Made by a program: the position numbers and the translations under genes. Positions 7,408 to 16,386 of a DNA stretch of 64,000 nt are shown piece after piece (within the stretch, counting starts at the first letter, position 1; each line of letters begins with the position of its first letter). The DNA is from [Clostridium] celerecrescens 18A (GTDB lineage Bacteria > Bacillota > Clostridia > Lachnospirales > Lachnospiraceae). The notes under the pieces were generated by a model, which did not search any database, was not told the DNA's origin, and was given only the letters and a program-made list of their open reading frames with translations. Location: positions 496,001 to 560,000 of the forward strand of contig NZ_PGET01000001.1 in NCBI RefSeq assembly GCF_002797975.1, in the 5' to 3' direction.

Positions 7408-9783
7408 ATGGATCGTCAATTTGAAAAAAATTTAATAGAGTCATTATACGTACATTACCCCTTAAAACCGGAGTACGACAAAAGCATGGAGACCTATAAT
7501 CTGAAAAAGCCGGTTTTGTCTTCCGTGAGTTTATGGGATGGAACCAGCCTGGAGCCATGGAGCTTTGACGGTGAGGGAGAAGTACACGTAAAGGATGGAA
7601 ACATATTGTGCCTGGAGACAAAGTCAAGGGCAGACCACTGGCCGGATAATGAAGTCAGGGCAAACGATGCGGCAGCAGGACTTTATGCCACCTTTGGAAG
7701 CTATATTGCAAAGCTGAATGTGAAGGGGCTGGAACTGGGAAGAGGAAACCGGATATGGTTCAAGATCCGTCCCATTTGCCCCGGCCTTCACAGCCCAATC
7801 GTGCGTGTCGGGTTTGTCAATAATGGGGTAACCAAGATACCGGATGTCTATTCAAGAGAAGGCTTTAATGCCATCAATCTGAAAAATAATGAATGGAATA
7901 CCTGTACCTGGGAGATCGATTCCATTGCCCATGATGCAATCGAGGAAATTTCATTTAACATTCACCGCTATGGCAGGGAAGTGAGCACTGGCGATGACCT
8001 GAGATTTGAACTTTGCGATATCCGGCTTCAGGAGGTAAAACCAGGAGTCGTTCATGGATGGCAGTGTGAGGAAGAGGAAGTAGTATATTCTACAACCGGT
8101 TACTTTGCAGACGGGAGAAAAACAGCAATTGCCAATACCTCAGCCAGAGAGTTTGAAATCGTGAAAGAAGATGACGGCATAGAGGAAGGAGTGGCATACC
8201 GCGGGAAGATTGATAAGGTGGAAAACCACCTGGGAAGCTTTGGGGTATTGAATTTCTCGGACTTAAAAACCGAAGGTACATACAGGATCCGGTTTGGAAA
8301 TACGGTAAGTGAGCGCTTTATCATTGGGAATGACGTTTTGGAAAGTACCTTGTGGAAGCTGACCAATTTCATGTACTGTGAGCGGTGCGGCTATCCGGTT
8401 CCTAATTGCCATGGAACCTGCCATCAGGATGTGATTGCAGAACACAACGGGGTGAAATTGGTGTATGCTGGTGGCTGGCACGACGCGGCAGACGTATCCC
8501 AGCAGACCATGCAGACGGCAGAGATCTTAGATGCCATGATCGCTTCCGCAGGGAAGGTGAAGGATTCTGATCCAATGCTGTTTGGCAGAATGATGGAAGA
8601 AGCTAACTGGGGACTGGATTTTGTGCTTCGTATGCGCTTTGGGGACGGCTACCGTGCATCCCATGCGGCCATACGCAGGTGGACCGACAATTTCATCGGA
8701 AATATGGACGATTGTGAAGCAGATGTTCACAACCGGTCCTTTGAAAACTTTGTTTTTGCTGCGGTAGAAGCCGGTGCCGGAGAAGCCTTTAAGGAACTGG
8801 ACCGGGAGCTGGCATGGAAATGTGTAGATGCAGCGAAAGAAGATTTCCGTTTTGCCGATGAGCGGTTCCGGGAAGTTGGGGTGGAAGGACCTTATCATTT
8901 ACTGGAACATACGGCAGGCTCCAGCCTTTCCCAATACTATGCGGTTGCTGCATGGGCAGCGGCCAGGATATACAAAATTACCGGAGACAGTTATTTTTAT
9001 GATAAGGCTGCTGAGTATGCCGATAAGGTGATATCCTGCCAGGAAACCAGGAATGACCTGCCCATGAGGGGATTCTTCTGCAGGGATGAAAGCAAAACCC
9101 ATATCGTCCATTTCTCTCATCAGGCGAGGGATCAGGTTTTTGCCATGGCTCTGGCAGAGGTATGTGGTGCACTTGCAGAGCATGAAAACAAGACCGTGTG
9201 GGAAGAAGGCTTAAAGCTCCATGGGGAGTATTTAGAAGGTCTTCAGAAATATACGGCTCCCTATGGCATGCTGCCGGCCGGAATCCATCACATCAGCGAG
9301 GCAGAGGACCAGGAAGCCTTCCATGTGGTGCACCCAAAGGTTGATTATGAAAGAGAACGGGTCAATTATGTGGAACAGCTGAAGCAGGGGATTGATCTGG
9401 GAGACGGATACTATATAAGAACCTTCCCGGTGTGGTTTTCTTACCGTGGAAACTCGGCGATCCAGCTGTCCATGGGAAAAGCGGCTTCCATCATAGGAAC
9501 ATATTTCGGCGATAGGGAGTTAATTGAAATTGCCAGAGAGCAGCTTTACTGGACCCTTGGAAAGAACCCCTTCGGCCAGTCTCTGATCTATGGGGAAGGA
9601 AATCATTACGGCCAGGAATATACGGCTCTGCTTGGAGAAACCGTTGGAGAAATGCCGGTAGGCGTACAGACCAGAGGAAATGAAGACCTTCCTTATTGGC
9701 CGCCTGCCAATATTGCAACCTACAGAGAAGTATGGACAACGCCGCCGGGACGTTTTATGTGGGTCGCAGCTGATTTGATTTAG
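7408..9783 (+). CDS. Glycoside hydrolase family 9 protein with Ig-like domain
   Basis: A 791-residue inverting glycosidase. The N-terminal about 210 residues look like a beta-sandwich, followed by a cellulase-N type Ig-like domain (about 215-310, ending 'YRIRFGNTVSERFIIG') and a GH9 (alpha/alpha)6 barrel. The GH9 signature 'GGWHDAAD' holds the catalytic Asp359/Asp362 pair and the predicted general acid is Glu774 in 'YREVWTTPPGRF'. There is no signal peptide, unusual for a cellulase but shared by cytoplasmic GH9 enzymes that act on imported oligosaccharides, such as exo-acting glucosidases or glucosaminidases. It is the last gene of the operon. The exact substrate is not readable from sequence. 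Confidence 0.88.
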   Translation: MDRQFEKNLIESLYVHYPLKPEYDKSMETYNLKKPVLSSVSLWDGTSLEPWSFDGEGEVHVKDGNILCLETKSRADHWPDNEVRANDAAAGLYATFGSYIAKLNVKGLELGRGNRIWFKIRPICPGLHSPIVRVGFVNNGVTKIPDVYSREGFNAINLKNNEWNTCTWEIDSIAHDAIEEISFNIHRYGREVSTGDDLRFELCDIRLQEVKPGVVHGWQCEEEEVVYSTTGYFADGRKTAIANTSAREFEIVKEDDGIEEGVAYRGKIDKVENHLGSFGVLNFSDLKTEGTYRIRFGNTVSERFIIGNDVLESTLWKLTNFMYCERCGYPVPNCHGTCHQDVIAEHNGVKLVYAGGWHDAADVSQQTMQTAEILDAMIASAGKVKDSDPMLFGRMMEEANWGLDFVLRMRFGDGYRASHAAIRRWTDNFIGNMDDCEADVHNRSFENFVFAAVEAGAGEAFKELDRELAWKCVDAAKEDFRFADERFREVGVEGPYHLLEHTAGSSLSQYYAVAAWAAARIYKITGDSYFYDKAAEYADKVISCQETRNDLPMRGFFCRDESKTHIVHFSHQARDQVFAMALAEVCGALAEHENKTVWEEGLKLHGEYLEGLQKYTAPYGMLPAGIHHISEAEDQEAFHVVHPKVDYERERVNYVEQLKQGIDLGDGYYIRTFPVWFSYRGNSAIQLSMGKAASIIGTYFGDRELIEIAREQLYWTLGKNPFGQSLIYGEGNHYGQEYTALLGETVGEMPVGVQTRGNEDLPYWPPANIATYREVWTTPPGRFMWVAADLI

Positions 9784-9817
9784 GTGTAAGATGACTGCTT
9801 ACGGCTAGTTATTCGAT

Positions 9818-9895
9818 ATGGAGATCAGAATCCCGGAAAAGCGGGTAATTGATGAAGCAGTTGATATGGCGGAAAGCTATATAAAAGAAGTGTAA
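9818..9895 (+). pseudogene. 25-codon orphan reading frame, probable gene remnant
   Basis: A 25-residue frame (begins MEIRIPEKRV, ends SYIKEV) with codon use like real genes but no ribosome site at its ATG. The frame extends only three codons upstream to a stop. It looks like the 3' end of a lost gene, stranded between the GH9 operon and the terminator region. I do not recognise the family. The rest of 9784-10115 holds only the hairpin listed separately. Confidence 0.25.
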
Positions 9896-9910
9896 ACGGA
9901 TAATCTTACA

Positions 9911-10000
9911 GAGGATGTCTCAAAAGTAATTTTAAAACGGATTACAATATTTACATTATCATTGTATGAAGTTGAAATTCGCTTTTGAGGCCTCCTTTTT
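9911..10000. terminator. Imperfect long-loop hairpin with T-run between convergent operons
   Basis: GAGG (9911-9914) and CTCAAAAG (9919-9926) pair with CTTTTGAG (9982-9989) and CCTC (9991-9994), followed by five T's. The loop is about 55 bases, so this is a weaker call than a compact terminator. It lies between the end of the plus-strand GH9 operon and the end of the minus-strand ABC exporter operon. Confidence 0.4.
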
Positions 10001-10115
10001 CTTTGTACATGGACTTAGAATTAAGCCGGGCTCTCCCTTTCTCCCATCTTTGGTTGACGTATGATGAACGGAGAGGAATAGGGAACGGCAGCCGGAATTC
10101 CCTGTCTTACTTTCC

Positions 10116-10973
10116 CTATCTGTTTTTTCTCAGCATATTAACAAGGGAAAGGCTATAAAACACAACCGCAGTACCAAGTAAGATTACAACGCTGGCAGCC
10201 GGCGTCACCTCATACTCTCCAAAGCGGAAAGACACTCCCAGGTATTCCTTAAACTCCTCTAAATAGATGACAGGTATTCCGTCAAAGGAGTTCCGCATGG
10301 GCACCTCCATCAACACCTGGCGAAACAGCGATGCGCCATGAGAAACAGGGAAAGCTTTTATAATCGTTTGCACTGATGCAGGCAAAGTTCCTATGGGAAG
10401 ATATATGCCGGTCAGGAACCCAATCAGAGTGCCCAGAATGGTACTTGCTGTACTGAATGCGCTATGGCTCTTGAAAAATGACACAACAAAGCAAACCAAA
10501 GAAGTATTGGTTAATGATGTAAGAAGTATTAACAAAAAGACCTTTATGAAGTCCATGGGAGTAAGCCATTCTCCGCCGCTGTTCACAATATAAATTTCCG
10601 CAACCACAGCCATAACAAGGGACATGATTACGCCAATTAAAAAAGAGCTTCCAATATAACCTCCAGTTATGCTGCTTCTTTTAATGGGGGAAGAATCAAA
10701 ATCCTTATTGATCTTCAGGACTTTATCATCGATCATAATACCGAACGCGCCCATTGTGGTAGTCATGGAAGTCACTGTAAGAAGTCCTGACACAAGCCAG
10801 CTGTTCATCAAAGCCTGGGCATTCTTTAGTTCCTTCATGGAATCGTTCATCCATACATTTCCTAAAAACAATGCGTAAAGCCCGATTATAATGAAAACGG
10901 ACATCAGAGAAAAAAACACTGCGAGTCTGTCACGAAAAAACAACTTCAAATTACGTTCTATAAAAACGTTCAT
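10116..10973 (-). CDS. ABC-2 type exporter permease
   Basis: A 285-residue membrane subunit of a DrrB/ABC-2 type exporter with about six hydrophobic segments. The N-terminus 'MNVFIERNLKLFFRDRLAVFF' is the typical cytoplasmic elbow helix. Its ATG overlaps the stop of the ATPase gene (ATGA at 10970-10973), so the two proteins are made in equal amounts. The exported compound is unknown; families of this kind move drugs, lipids, lantibiotics or polysaccharides. Confidence 0.9.
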   Translation of the reverse strand: MNVFIERNLKLFFRDRLAVFFSLMSVFIIIGLYALFLGNVWMNDSMKELKNAQALMNSWLVSGLLTVTSMTTTMGAFGIMIDDKVLKINKDFDSSPIKRSSITGGYIGSSFLIGVIMSLVMAVVAEIYIVNSGGEWLTPMDFIKVFLLILLTSLTNTSLVCFVVSFFKSHSAFSTASTILGTLIGFLTGIYLPIGTLPASVQTIIKAFPVSHGASLFRQVLMEVPMRNSFDGIPVIYLEEFKEYLGVSFRFGEYEVTPAASVVILLGTAVVFYSLSLVNMLRKNR

Positions 10974-11884
10974 TGCCTCAGCTCCTTTCCTGTAATGCCG
11001 ATAAAGGCTTCATCCATGGTACCCTGCAGGACCTGAAAGCTGTTGATATAGCTTTGGCATTTTTCCACTATGGGAATAGCCGCCATAGTATCCGGCAGCT
11101 TTAGAACAAACTCGCCTGCCGAAACGGTGAAATCCAGCTTTAATTCCTCTAAGGCTTGCCGCAGGGCCGTTTCATCCAGGATGGACATTCTTAAGGTGTC
11201 GGCGGTATACCGCGTCTTTAATGCGGCAGGCGTACCCTTGGCTGCGATTTCCCCATGATCGATGACAATCACATAATCCGATTCAGCGGCTTCCTCCATG
11301 TAATGGGTCGTCAGAAAAACCGTCATACCTGTTTTTATTTGAAGCTGTCTGATTGTATTCCAAATGCTTTTCCGGGTTTGAGGATCAAGGCCGGTAGTAG
11401 GTTCGTCAAGAAACAGAATTTGAGGCGTATGGATCAGCGCGCGGGCAATATCTGCCCTGCGCCGCTGACCGCCTGAAAGTTTCCCGTAAGGCCGGTCCGC
11501 TAATTCGCTCAATTCTGTTGCCGCCACGGCTTCAGATACGGCATTTTTGATCCTGGCTTTATCCGAAGTGTATAAGCCTGCCCGGATGGTCAGATTTTCT
11601 TTTACAGTGAGTAACGTGTCCAGTACGTTGTCCTGAAATACTACGCCGATCATTTCCCGGATAGCCTGACGGTCGTGCCGAAGGTCAAACCCGTTAATCG
11701 TGATTTCCCCTTTATCAAAATCCAATAAGGTACATAAGATATCAATGGTAGTGGATTTTCCTGCACCATTAGGACCAAGAAAGGAAAACAGCTTGCCCTG
11801 CTCCACATAAAAACTGATATCCTTTACTGCATTTATTTTGCCGTAATTTTTTCTTAGGCTGGCTACCTCAATAATTTTGTTCAT
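10970..11884 (-). CDS. ABC exporter ATPase (DrrA type)
   Basis: Nucleotide-binding subunit of the exporter, 304 residues from the chosen start. Walker A 'GPNGAGKST', signature 'LSGGQRRRADIARAL', Walker B '[12 protein letters not shown]' and the switch His in 'LTTHYMEEA' are all present. A C-terminal extension of about 80 residues matches the domain usual in DrrA/CcmA-like exporters. The frame extends 15 codons further upstream, but the ATG at 11884 is preceded by GGGGGA at good spacing and begins 'MNKIIEVASL', the normal family N-terminus. No regulator gene is adjacent. Confidence 0.93.
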   Translation of the reverse strand: MNKIIEVASLRKNYGKINAVKDISFYVEQGKLFSFLGPNGAGKSTTIDILCTLLDFDKGEITINGFDLRHDRQAIREMIGVVFQDNVLDTLLTVKENLTIRAGLYTSDKARIKNAVSEAVAATELSELADRPYGKLSGGQRRRADIARALIHTPQILFLDEPTTGLDPQTRKSIWNTIRQLQIKTGMTVFLTTHYMEEAAESDYVIVIDHGEIAAKGTPAALKTRYTADTLRMSILDETALRQALEELKLDFTVSAGEFVLKLPDTMAAIPIVEKCQSYINSFQVLQGTMDEAFIGITGKELRQ

Positions 11885-11920
11885 AGTTTGATCCCCCATA
11901 GGCAAAGCAAGTTGTAAAAT

Positions 11921-11950
11921 GGACGGCAAGCTTTAATCAGCAAGCCGTCC
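11921..11950 (-). terminator. Hairpin between methyltransferase and ABC exporter genes
   Basis: GGACGGC (11921-11927) pairs with GCCGTCC (11944-11950), with further pairing inside. On the minus strand it follows the methyltransferase gene and is followed by ATTTTAC, a poor T-run. It may be a weak terminator or a leader hairpin of the ABC operon. Confidence 0.4.
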
Positions 11951-12068
11951 AGGCATTATAATTATAATTTTAATTGATAATGTCGTTTCAGACTTTCATT
12001 TATCTGGCCTGCCAGTGATTTCCGGCACCCCCGATTTTCTTCAAAGAACAAAAATAACTTAAAATTAA

Positions 12069-12866
12069 TTACTTATCATAAACCGTTGCTTTAATGCTAA
12101 AGGACATTGGGAACTTATCCGTATTATAATCATAATTGAAAAGTCCATCTCCTGTACTGCGCAAGCCCCCAGCATCAAAAAAGTTTTCCTTAAATTCATT
12201 GAAATGCTCGATATGCAGTCCCGCAGAAGCAAGGGAATTGATTAAATCTGAAACCGTATACATCCAAAAATATGCCTTAACACCATGCTTTGGCTCAGAG
12301 GCATATCCACCGATAGAATCATCAATGTCGGGATCTTTCCCAAAATAAGGATACTTTACTTCCATCACATTGTTGGCAAGCTTTTGTTCATCCATTGCCA
12401 GAAAGAACGGATGACTGTCAAAAACGTAGAAAAATCCATCATCCTTGAGTAAATGCCGTATGGTTTCACCCCATTTTTTAAGGTCAGGAAGCCAACCGAC
12501 TGCCCCCTCGGATACGAATACGACATCATATTTTTCATTATGACAATCCATAAACTTCATGATGTCGGATTCTATAAAATCAATATTGGTAATATTCAGA
12601 TCTTCTGACAGCTTTTTTGCATAGTGAATATTATCCGGCACCAGGTCAACGCCTGTTGCACTGGCTCCCATTCTGGCAAGCAATATCGTATCTGCGCCGG
12701 TATTACATTGTAAATGTATAATCTTTTTGCCGCTCAAATCTCCAAGTTCATTTTGAATATATTTATTGAATTTATGGCTGCCATCTATAAGCGATTTCTT
12801 AAATGCAAAATAGTGGTCTTGTGAAACCTGGCTCCATGCGTGTTTGTTAGAATCAATCTCGTTCAT
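12069..12866 (-). CDS. Class I SAM-dependent methyltransferase
   Basis: A 265-residue Rossmann-fold methyltransferase. Motif I is 'IIHLQCNTGADTILLAR' (about 49-65), with the SAM-binding acidic residue in 'ATGVDLVPDNI' and motif II in 'YDVVFVSEGAVGWL'. The family includes small-molecule and antibiotic-resistance methyltransferases; the substrate cannot be assigned. A clear promoter (12967-12995) and GGGAGGCGGG ribosome site precede the ATG at 12866. It is read in the same direction as the ABC exporter, but a hairpin separates them. Confidence 0.88.
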   Translation of the reverse strand: MNEIDSNKHAWSQVSQDHYFAFKKSLIDGSHKFNKYIQNELGDLSGKKIIHLQCNTGADTILLARMGASATGVDLVPDNIHYAKKLSEDLNITNIDFIESDIMKFMDCHNEKYDVVFVSEGAVGWLPDLKKWGETIRHLLKDDGFFYVFDSHPFFLAMDEQKLANNVMEVKYPYFGKDPDIDDSIGGYASEPKHGVKAYFWMYTVSDLINSLASAGLHIEHFNEFKENFFDAGGLRSTGDGLFNYDYNTDKFPMSFSIKATVYDK

Positions 12867-12966
12867 ATTCCCGCCTCCCTAATCATAATTGTAAATTCAT
12901 TCATGGATTTTCAAAGCTGTAAATAACCTGTTACCGGACTATTTAGCTAAAAGTCCATAATTCCAT

Positions 12967-12995
12967 ATTATACCATTCCTTGTATGACAGAACAA
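12967..12995 (-). promoter_or_regulatory. Promoter of the methyltransferase gene
   Basis: On the minus strand TTGTTC (12995-12990), a 17-base spacer and a perfect TATAAT (12972-12967). The start codon lies about 95 bases downstream of the expected start point. Apart from this and the uvrA promoter, the stretch 12867-13193 shows no gene or strong structure. Confidence 0.6.
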
Positions 12996-13193
12996 GCTTT
13001 GTATGATTATCTAGTATATAAATCATAGCAGGGACCGGTCGAAGAAAAAAAGGTGGAAATGCAGCAGCCATGGGGAGAGTTGGCAGTTAAACGAACAAGA
13101 ATCAGTTATTAATGTCGATTGTTGTTTCATTCTATTTGGGAGGAAATCAGGAGTCGGACTGGTCACAATTCATGGATGAAAATAAGGAATCCT

Positions 13194-13207
13194 CGAACAA
13201 ATGTTTG
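13194..13207. promoter_or_regulatory. LexA (SOS) box overlapping the uvrA -35 region
   Basis: CGAACAAATGTTTG matches the Gram-positive LexA/DinR consensus CGAACRNRYGTTYC at all positions but the last. It overlaps the -35 hexamer of the uvrA promoter, so bound LexA would block RNA polymerase. This makes uvrA a predicted DNA-damage-inducible gene. Confidence 0.85.
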
Positions 13208-13233
13208 CAATAAGAAAAAAGGTATGATATAAT
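13205..13233 (+). promoter_or_regulatory. uvrA promoter
   Basis: TTGCAA (13205-13210), a 17-base spacer and a perfect TATAAT (13228-13233), about 100 bases upstream of the uvrA ATG. The -35 shares three bases with the LexA box. Confidence 0.8.
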
Positions 13234-13332
13234 AGAAAAAATCAGTTACTAAGTAATTCAGGTGCGGGCTAGATACAGTCCGCATTCTATTGTTCTCATA
13301 TTCAGAATTATAGTTTATTACAGGAGTATATT

Positions 13333-16158
13333 ATGGCAAAACAGTATATCAAGATAAGAGGTGCCAATGAGCACAACTTAAAGAACATTTCCGTGGATAT
13401 TCCAAGAAATGAGCTGGTTGTCTTAACCGGTCTCAGCGGTTCGGGAAAGTCTTCCCTGGCTTTTGATACCATCTATGCCGAAGGGCAGAGACGATATATG
13501 GAGTCTCTTTCCTCCTATGCCCGGCAGTTCTTAGGGCAGATGGAAAAACCGGATGTGGAAAGCATCGAGGGACTTTCACCGGCCATTTCCATTGACCAGA
13601 AGTCTACCAACCGCAACCCCCGTTCCACGGTGGGCACAGTTACAGAGATTTATGATTATATGAGGCTTTTGTACGCCAGAATCGGCATTCCTCACTGTCC
13701 CAAGTGCGGGCGGGAGATCCGCAAGCAGACCATTGATCAGATGGTGGATCAGATCATGGAGCTGCCGGAGCGGACGAAGATCCAGCTTCTGGCCCCTGTT
13801 GTCCGTGGACGGAAGGGGGAGCATGCCAAGGTTTTGGAGCACTCCCGGAGAAGTGGATACGTAAGAGTTCGAATTGACGGAAGTCTATATGAGCTTTCCG
13901 AGGAAATCAAGCTGGATAAGAATATCAAACACACCATTGAAGTGGTAGTGGACCGTCTTGCGATTCGGGAAGGTATCGAAAAGCGTCTGACTGACTCCAT
14001 AGAGACAGTTCTTGATCTGGCAGGCGGACTGATGACTGTGGATGTAGTGGATGGACAACCTATAAATTTCAGCCAGAGCTTTTCCTGTCCGGACTGCGGT
14101 ATCAGCATTGATGAGGTGGAGCCAAGAAGCTTTTCCTTTAACAATCCTTTCGGTGCCTGCCCGGATTGTTTTGGACTTGGATATAAGATGGAATTTGACG
14201 AGGATCTGATGATTCCGGATAAGAGCCTAAGCATTGACCAGGGAGCCATTGTGGTGCTGGGCTGGCAGTCCTGCACGGATAAGGGAAGCTATACCCGGGC
14301 TGTTTTGGAGGCCCTTGCAAAAGAATATAAATTCCGGCTGGATACTCCTTTTGAGGATTATCCAAAGGAAATCCATGATGTTCTCATCAATGGAACCAAT
14401 GGAAAGGAAGTTAAGGTTCATTATAAGGGACAGCGGGGAGAGGGCATTTATGACGTGGCATTTGAAGGCCTTGTACAAAATGTTGCCCGGAGATACCGGG
14501 AGACTTACTCCGAGTCTTCTAAGGCGGAGTATGAATCCTTTATGCGTATCACTCCATGTCCTTCCTGCGGCGGCATGAGACTTAAGAAGGAGTCCCTGGC
14601 TGTAACAGTAGGGGATAAGAATATTTATGAAGCTACCAATATGTCCATTGTTAAGTTCCGGAATTTTATGGATGAGATGGAGCTGACCCCTATGCAGCAC
14701 GCCATTGGAGACCTGATTTTAAAGGAAATACGAGCCAGAATTTCGTTCCTCATTGATGTTGGACTTGACTATCTGACCCTGACCCGTGCTACCGGAACCT
14801 TATCCGGCGGTGAAGCTCAGAGAATCCGTCTGGCGACCCAGATCGGATCCGGGCTGGTAGGAGTTGCTTACATTCTGGACGAGCCAAGCATCGGACTTCA
14901 TCAGCGGGATAATGATAAATTATTAAAGACCCTTCTGCACCTTCGGGATCTGGGAAACAGCGTGATCGTTGTGGAGCATGATGAGGATACCATGATGGCT
15001 GCAGATTACATTGTGGATATCGGCCCTGGAGCCGGAGAACACGGCGGAAATGTGGTGGCTACGGGGAATGCCAAGCAGATCATGAAGAATAAGGATTCTA
15101 TTACAGGCGCGTACTTAAGCGGGCGGATTCAAATCCCGATACCCAGGGAGAGAAGACAGCCTACCGGTTATCTGACCGTGAAGGGAGCTGCGGAGAACAA
15201 TTTAAAAAATATTGACGTGACATTCCCGCTGGGAGTCATGACCTGCGTGACCGGTGTATCCGGTTCCGGAAAGAGTTCTCTGGTCAACGAGATCCTTTAT
15301 AAATCACTGGCGAAAAAATTAAACCGTGCCAGGATCATTCCGGGAAAACATAAGGCAATCGAGGGAACGGAGCAGCTGGATAAGATCATTGCTATCGACC
15401 AGTCCCCTATTGGACGGACGCCAAGGTCCAATCCGGCAACTTATACGGGTGTATTTGATTTGATCCGCGACTTATTTGCTTCCACCTCAGATGCAAAGGC
15501 AAAGGGATATTCCAAGGGACGTTTCAGCTTTAATGTAAAAGGCGGACGATGTGAAGCCTGCAGCGGCGATGGAATTATTAAAATCGAGATGCATTTCCTT
15601 CCGGATGTCTATGTTCCCTGCGAGGTCTGCAGCGGAAAGCGGTATAACCGAGAAACATTGGATGTAAAATACAAAGGAAAAAATATTTATGACGTCTTAA
15701 ACATGACGGTAGAGGAAGCACTGAAATTTTTTGAAAATGTTCCTTCTATTGCAAGAAAGATCGCCACGCTTAATGATGTGGGACTTTCCTATATCAGGCT
15801 TGGGCAGCCGTCAACGGAGCTTTCCGGAGGTGAAGCCCAGAGAATCAAACTGGCTACAGAACTTAGCAAGCGAGGTACCGGAAAGACTATTTACATTCTG
15901 GACGAGCCTACGACCGGCCTTCATTTTGCGGATGTCCATAAGCTGATCGAGATTTTACGTAAGCTTTCGGAAGGCGGCAATACGGTGGTTGTTATTGAAC
16001 ACAATCTGGATGTAATCAAGACTGCGGATTACCTCATTGACATCGGACCGGAGGGCGGCGAAAAAGGCGGTACGATTATTGCCCAGGGTACGCCGGAAGA
16101 GGTTGCAGAATGTCCTTCCTCATACACAGGATATTATGTAAAAAGGTATTTGGAATAG
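13333..16158 (+). CDS. uvrA: Excinuclease ABC subunit UvrA
   Basis: DNA-damage recognition ATPase of nucleotide excision repair, 941 residues, the usual UvrA length. Two ABC cassettes are visible: Walker A '[14 protein letters not shown]' (about 31) and '[14 protein letters not shown]' (about 640), each with an 'LSGGEAQRI' signature and a 'YILDEP' Walker B. Zinc-finger cysteines occur as 'CPKCG', 'CPDCG...CPDC', 'CPSCGG' and 'CEACSG...CEVCSG'. It loads UvrB onto lesions. No uvrB or uvrC lies in this window. Regulation by LexA is predicted from the upstream box. An ACAGGAG ribosome site precedes the ATG. Confidence 0.98.
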   Translation: MAKQYIKIRGANEHNLKNISVDIPRNELVVLTGLSGSGKSSLAFDTIYAEGQRRYMESLSSYARQFLGQMEKPDVESIEGLSPAISIDQKSTNRNPRSTVGTVTEIYDYMRLLYARIGIPHCPKCGREIRKQTIDQMVDQIMELPERTKIQLLAPVVRGRKGEHAKVLEHSRRSGYVRVRIDGSLYELSEEIKLDKNIKHTIEVVVDRLAIREGIEKRLTDSIETVLDLAGGLMTVDVVDGQPINFSQSFSCPDCGISIDEVEPRSFSFNNPFGACPDCFGLGYKMEFDEDLMIPDKSLSIDQGAIVVLGWQSCTDKGSYTRAVLEALAKEYKFRLDTPFEDYPKEIHDVLINGTNGKEVKVHYKGQRGEGIYDVAFEGLVQNVARRYRETYSESSKAEYESFMRITPCPSCGGMRLKKESLAVTVGDKNIYEATNMSIVKFRNFMDEMELTPMQHAIGDLILKEIRARISFLIDVGLDYLTLTRATGTLSGGEAQRIRLATQIGSGLVGVAYILDEPSIGLHQRDNDKLLKTLLHLRDLGNSVIVVEHDEDTMMAADYIVDIGPGAGEHGGNVVATGNAKQIMKNKDSITGAYLSGRIQIPIPRERRQPTGYLTVKGAAENNLKNIDVTFPLGVMTCVTGVSGSGKSSLVNEILYKSLAKKLNRARIIPGKHKAIEGTEQLDKIIAIDQSPIGRTPRSNPATYTGVFDLIRDLFASTSDAKAKGYSKGRFSFNVKGGRCEACSGDGIIKIEMHFLPDVYVPCEVCSGKRYNRETLDVKYKGKNIYDVLNMTVEEALKFFENVPSIARKIATLNDVGLSYIRLGQPSTELSGGEAQRIKLATELSKRGTGKTIYILDEPTTGLHFADVHKLIEILRKLSEGGNTVVVIEHNLDVIKTADYLIDIGPEGGEKGGTIIAQGTPEEVAECPSSYTGYYVKRYLE

Positions 16159-16212
16159 GCTGCTGGCCGAATGAGATAAGTCTTATAAGCGCTTCTTTTA
16201 GCTTTAAGTTTG

Positions 16213-16250
16213 TGAATCAAGCAGATGTGCAGGCATGTCTGCTTGATTCA
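16213..16250 (+). terminator. Terminator after uvrA
   Basis: A 13-base perfect inverted repeat, TGAATCAAGCAGA (16213-16225) and TCTGCTTGATTCA (16238-16250), followed by TTCGTTTAT. The hairpin is strong and the T-run modest. Confidence 0.7.
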
Positions 16251-16311
16251 TTCGTTTATAATAATGTTAAAAAGATGGAACAATAGAGCAGGGAAGATTT
16301 CAAGAAAATGC

Positions 16312-16340
16312 TTGTCAAGCAAGTGGAAGTAGAATATAAT
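16312..16340 (+). promoter_or_regulatory. guaA promoter
   Basis: TTGTCA (16312-16317), a 17-base spacer and TATAAT (16335-16340), about 45 bases before the GTG start. The short leader leaves no room for a purine riboswitch. Confidence 0.75.
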
Positions 16341-16386
16341 GTAACCCAAAGCTTTATTTGTTAAAGATGAAATTAGGAGGAATACC

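Noticed and set aside
16251..16386. Purine riboswitch before guaA
   Set aside because: The promoter is only about 45 bases from the start codon and no purine aptamer landmarks are present.
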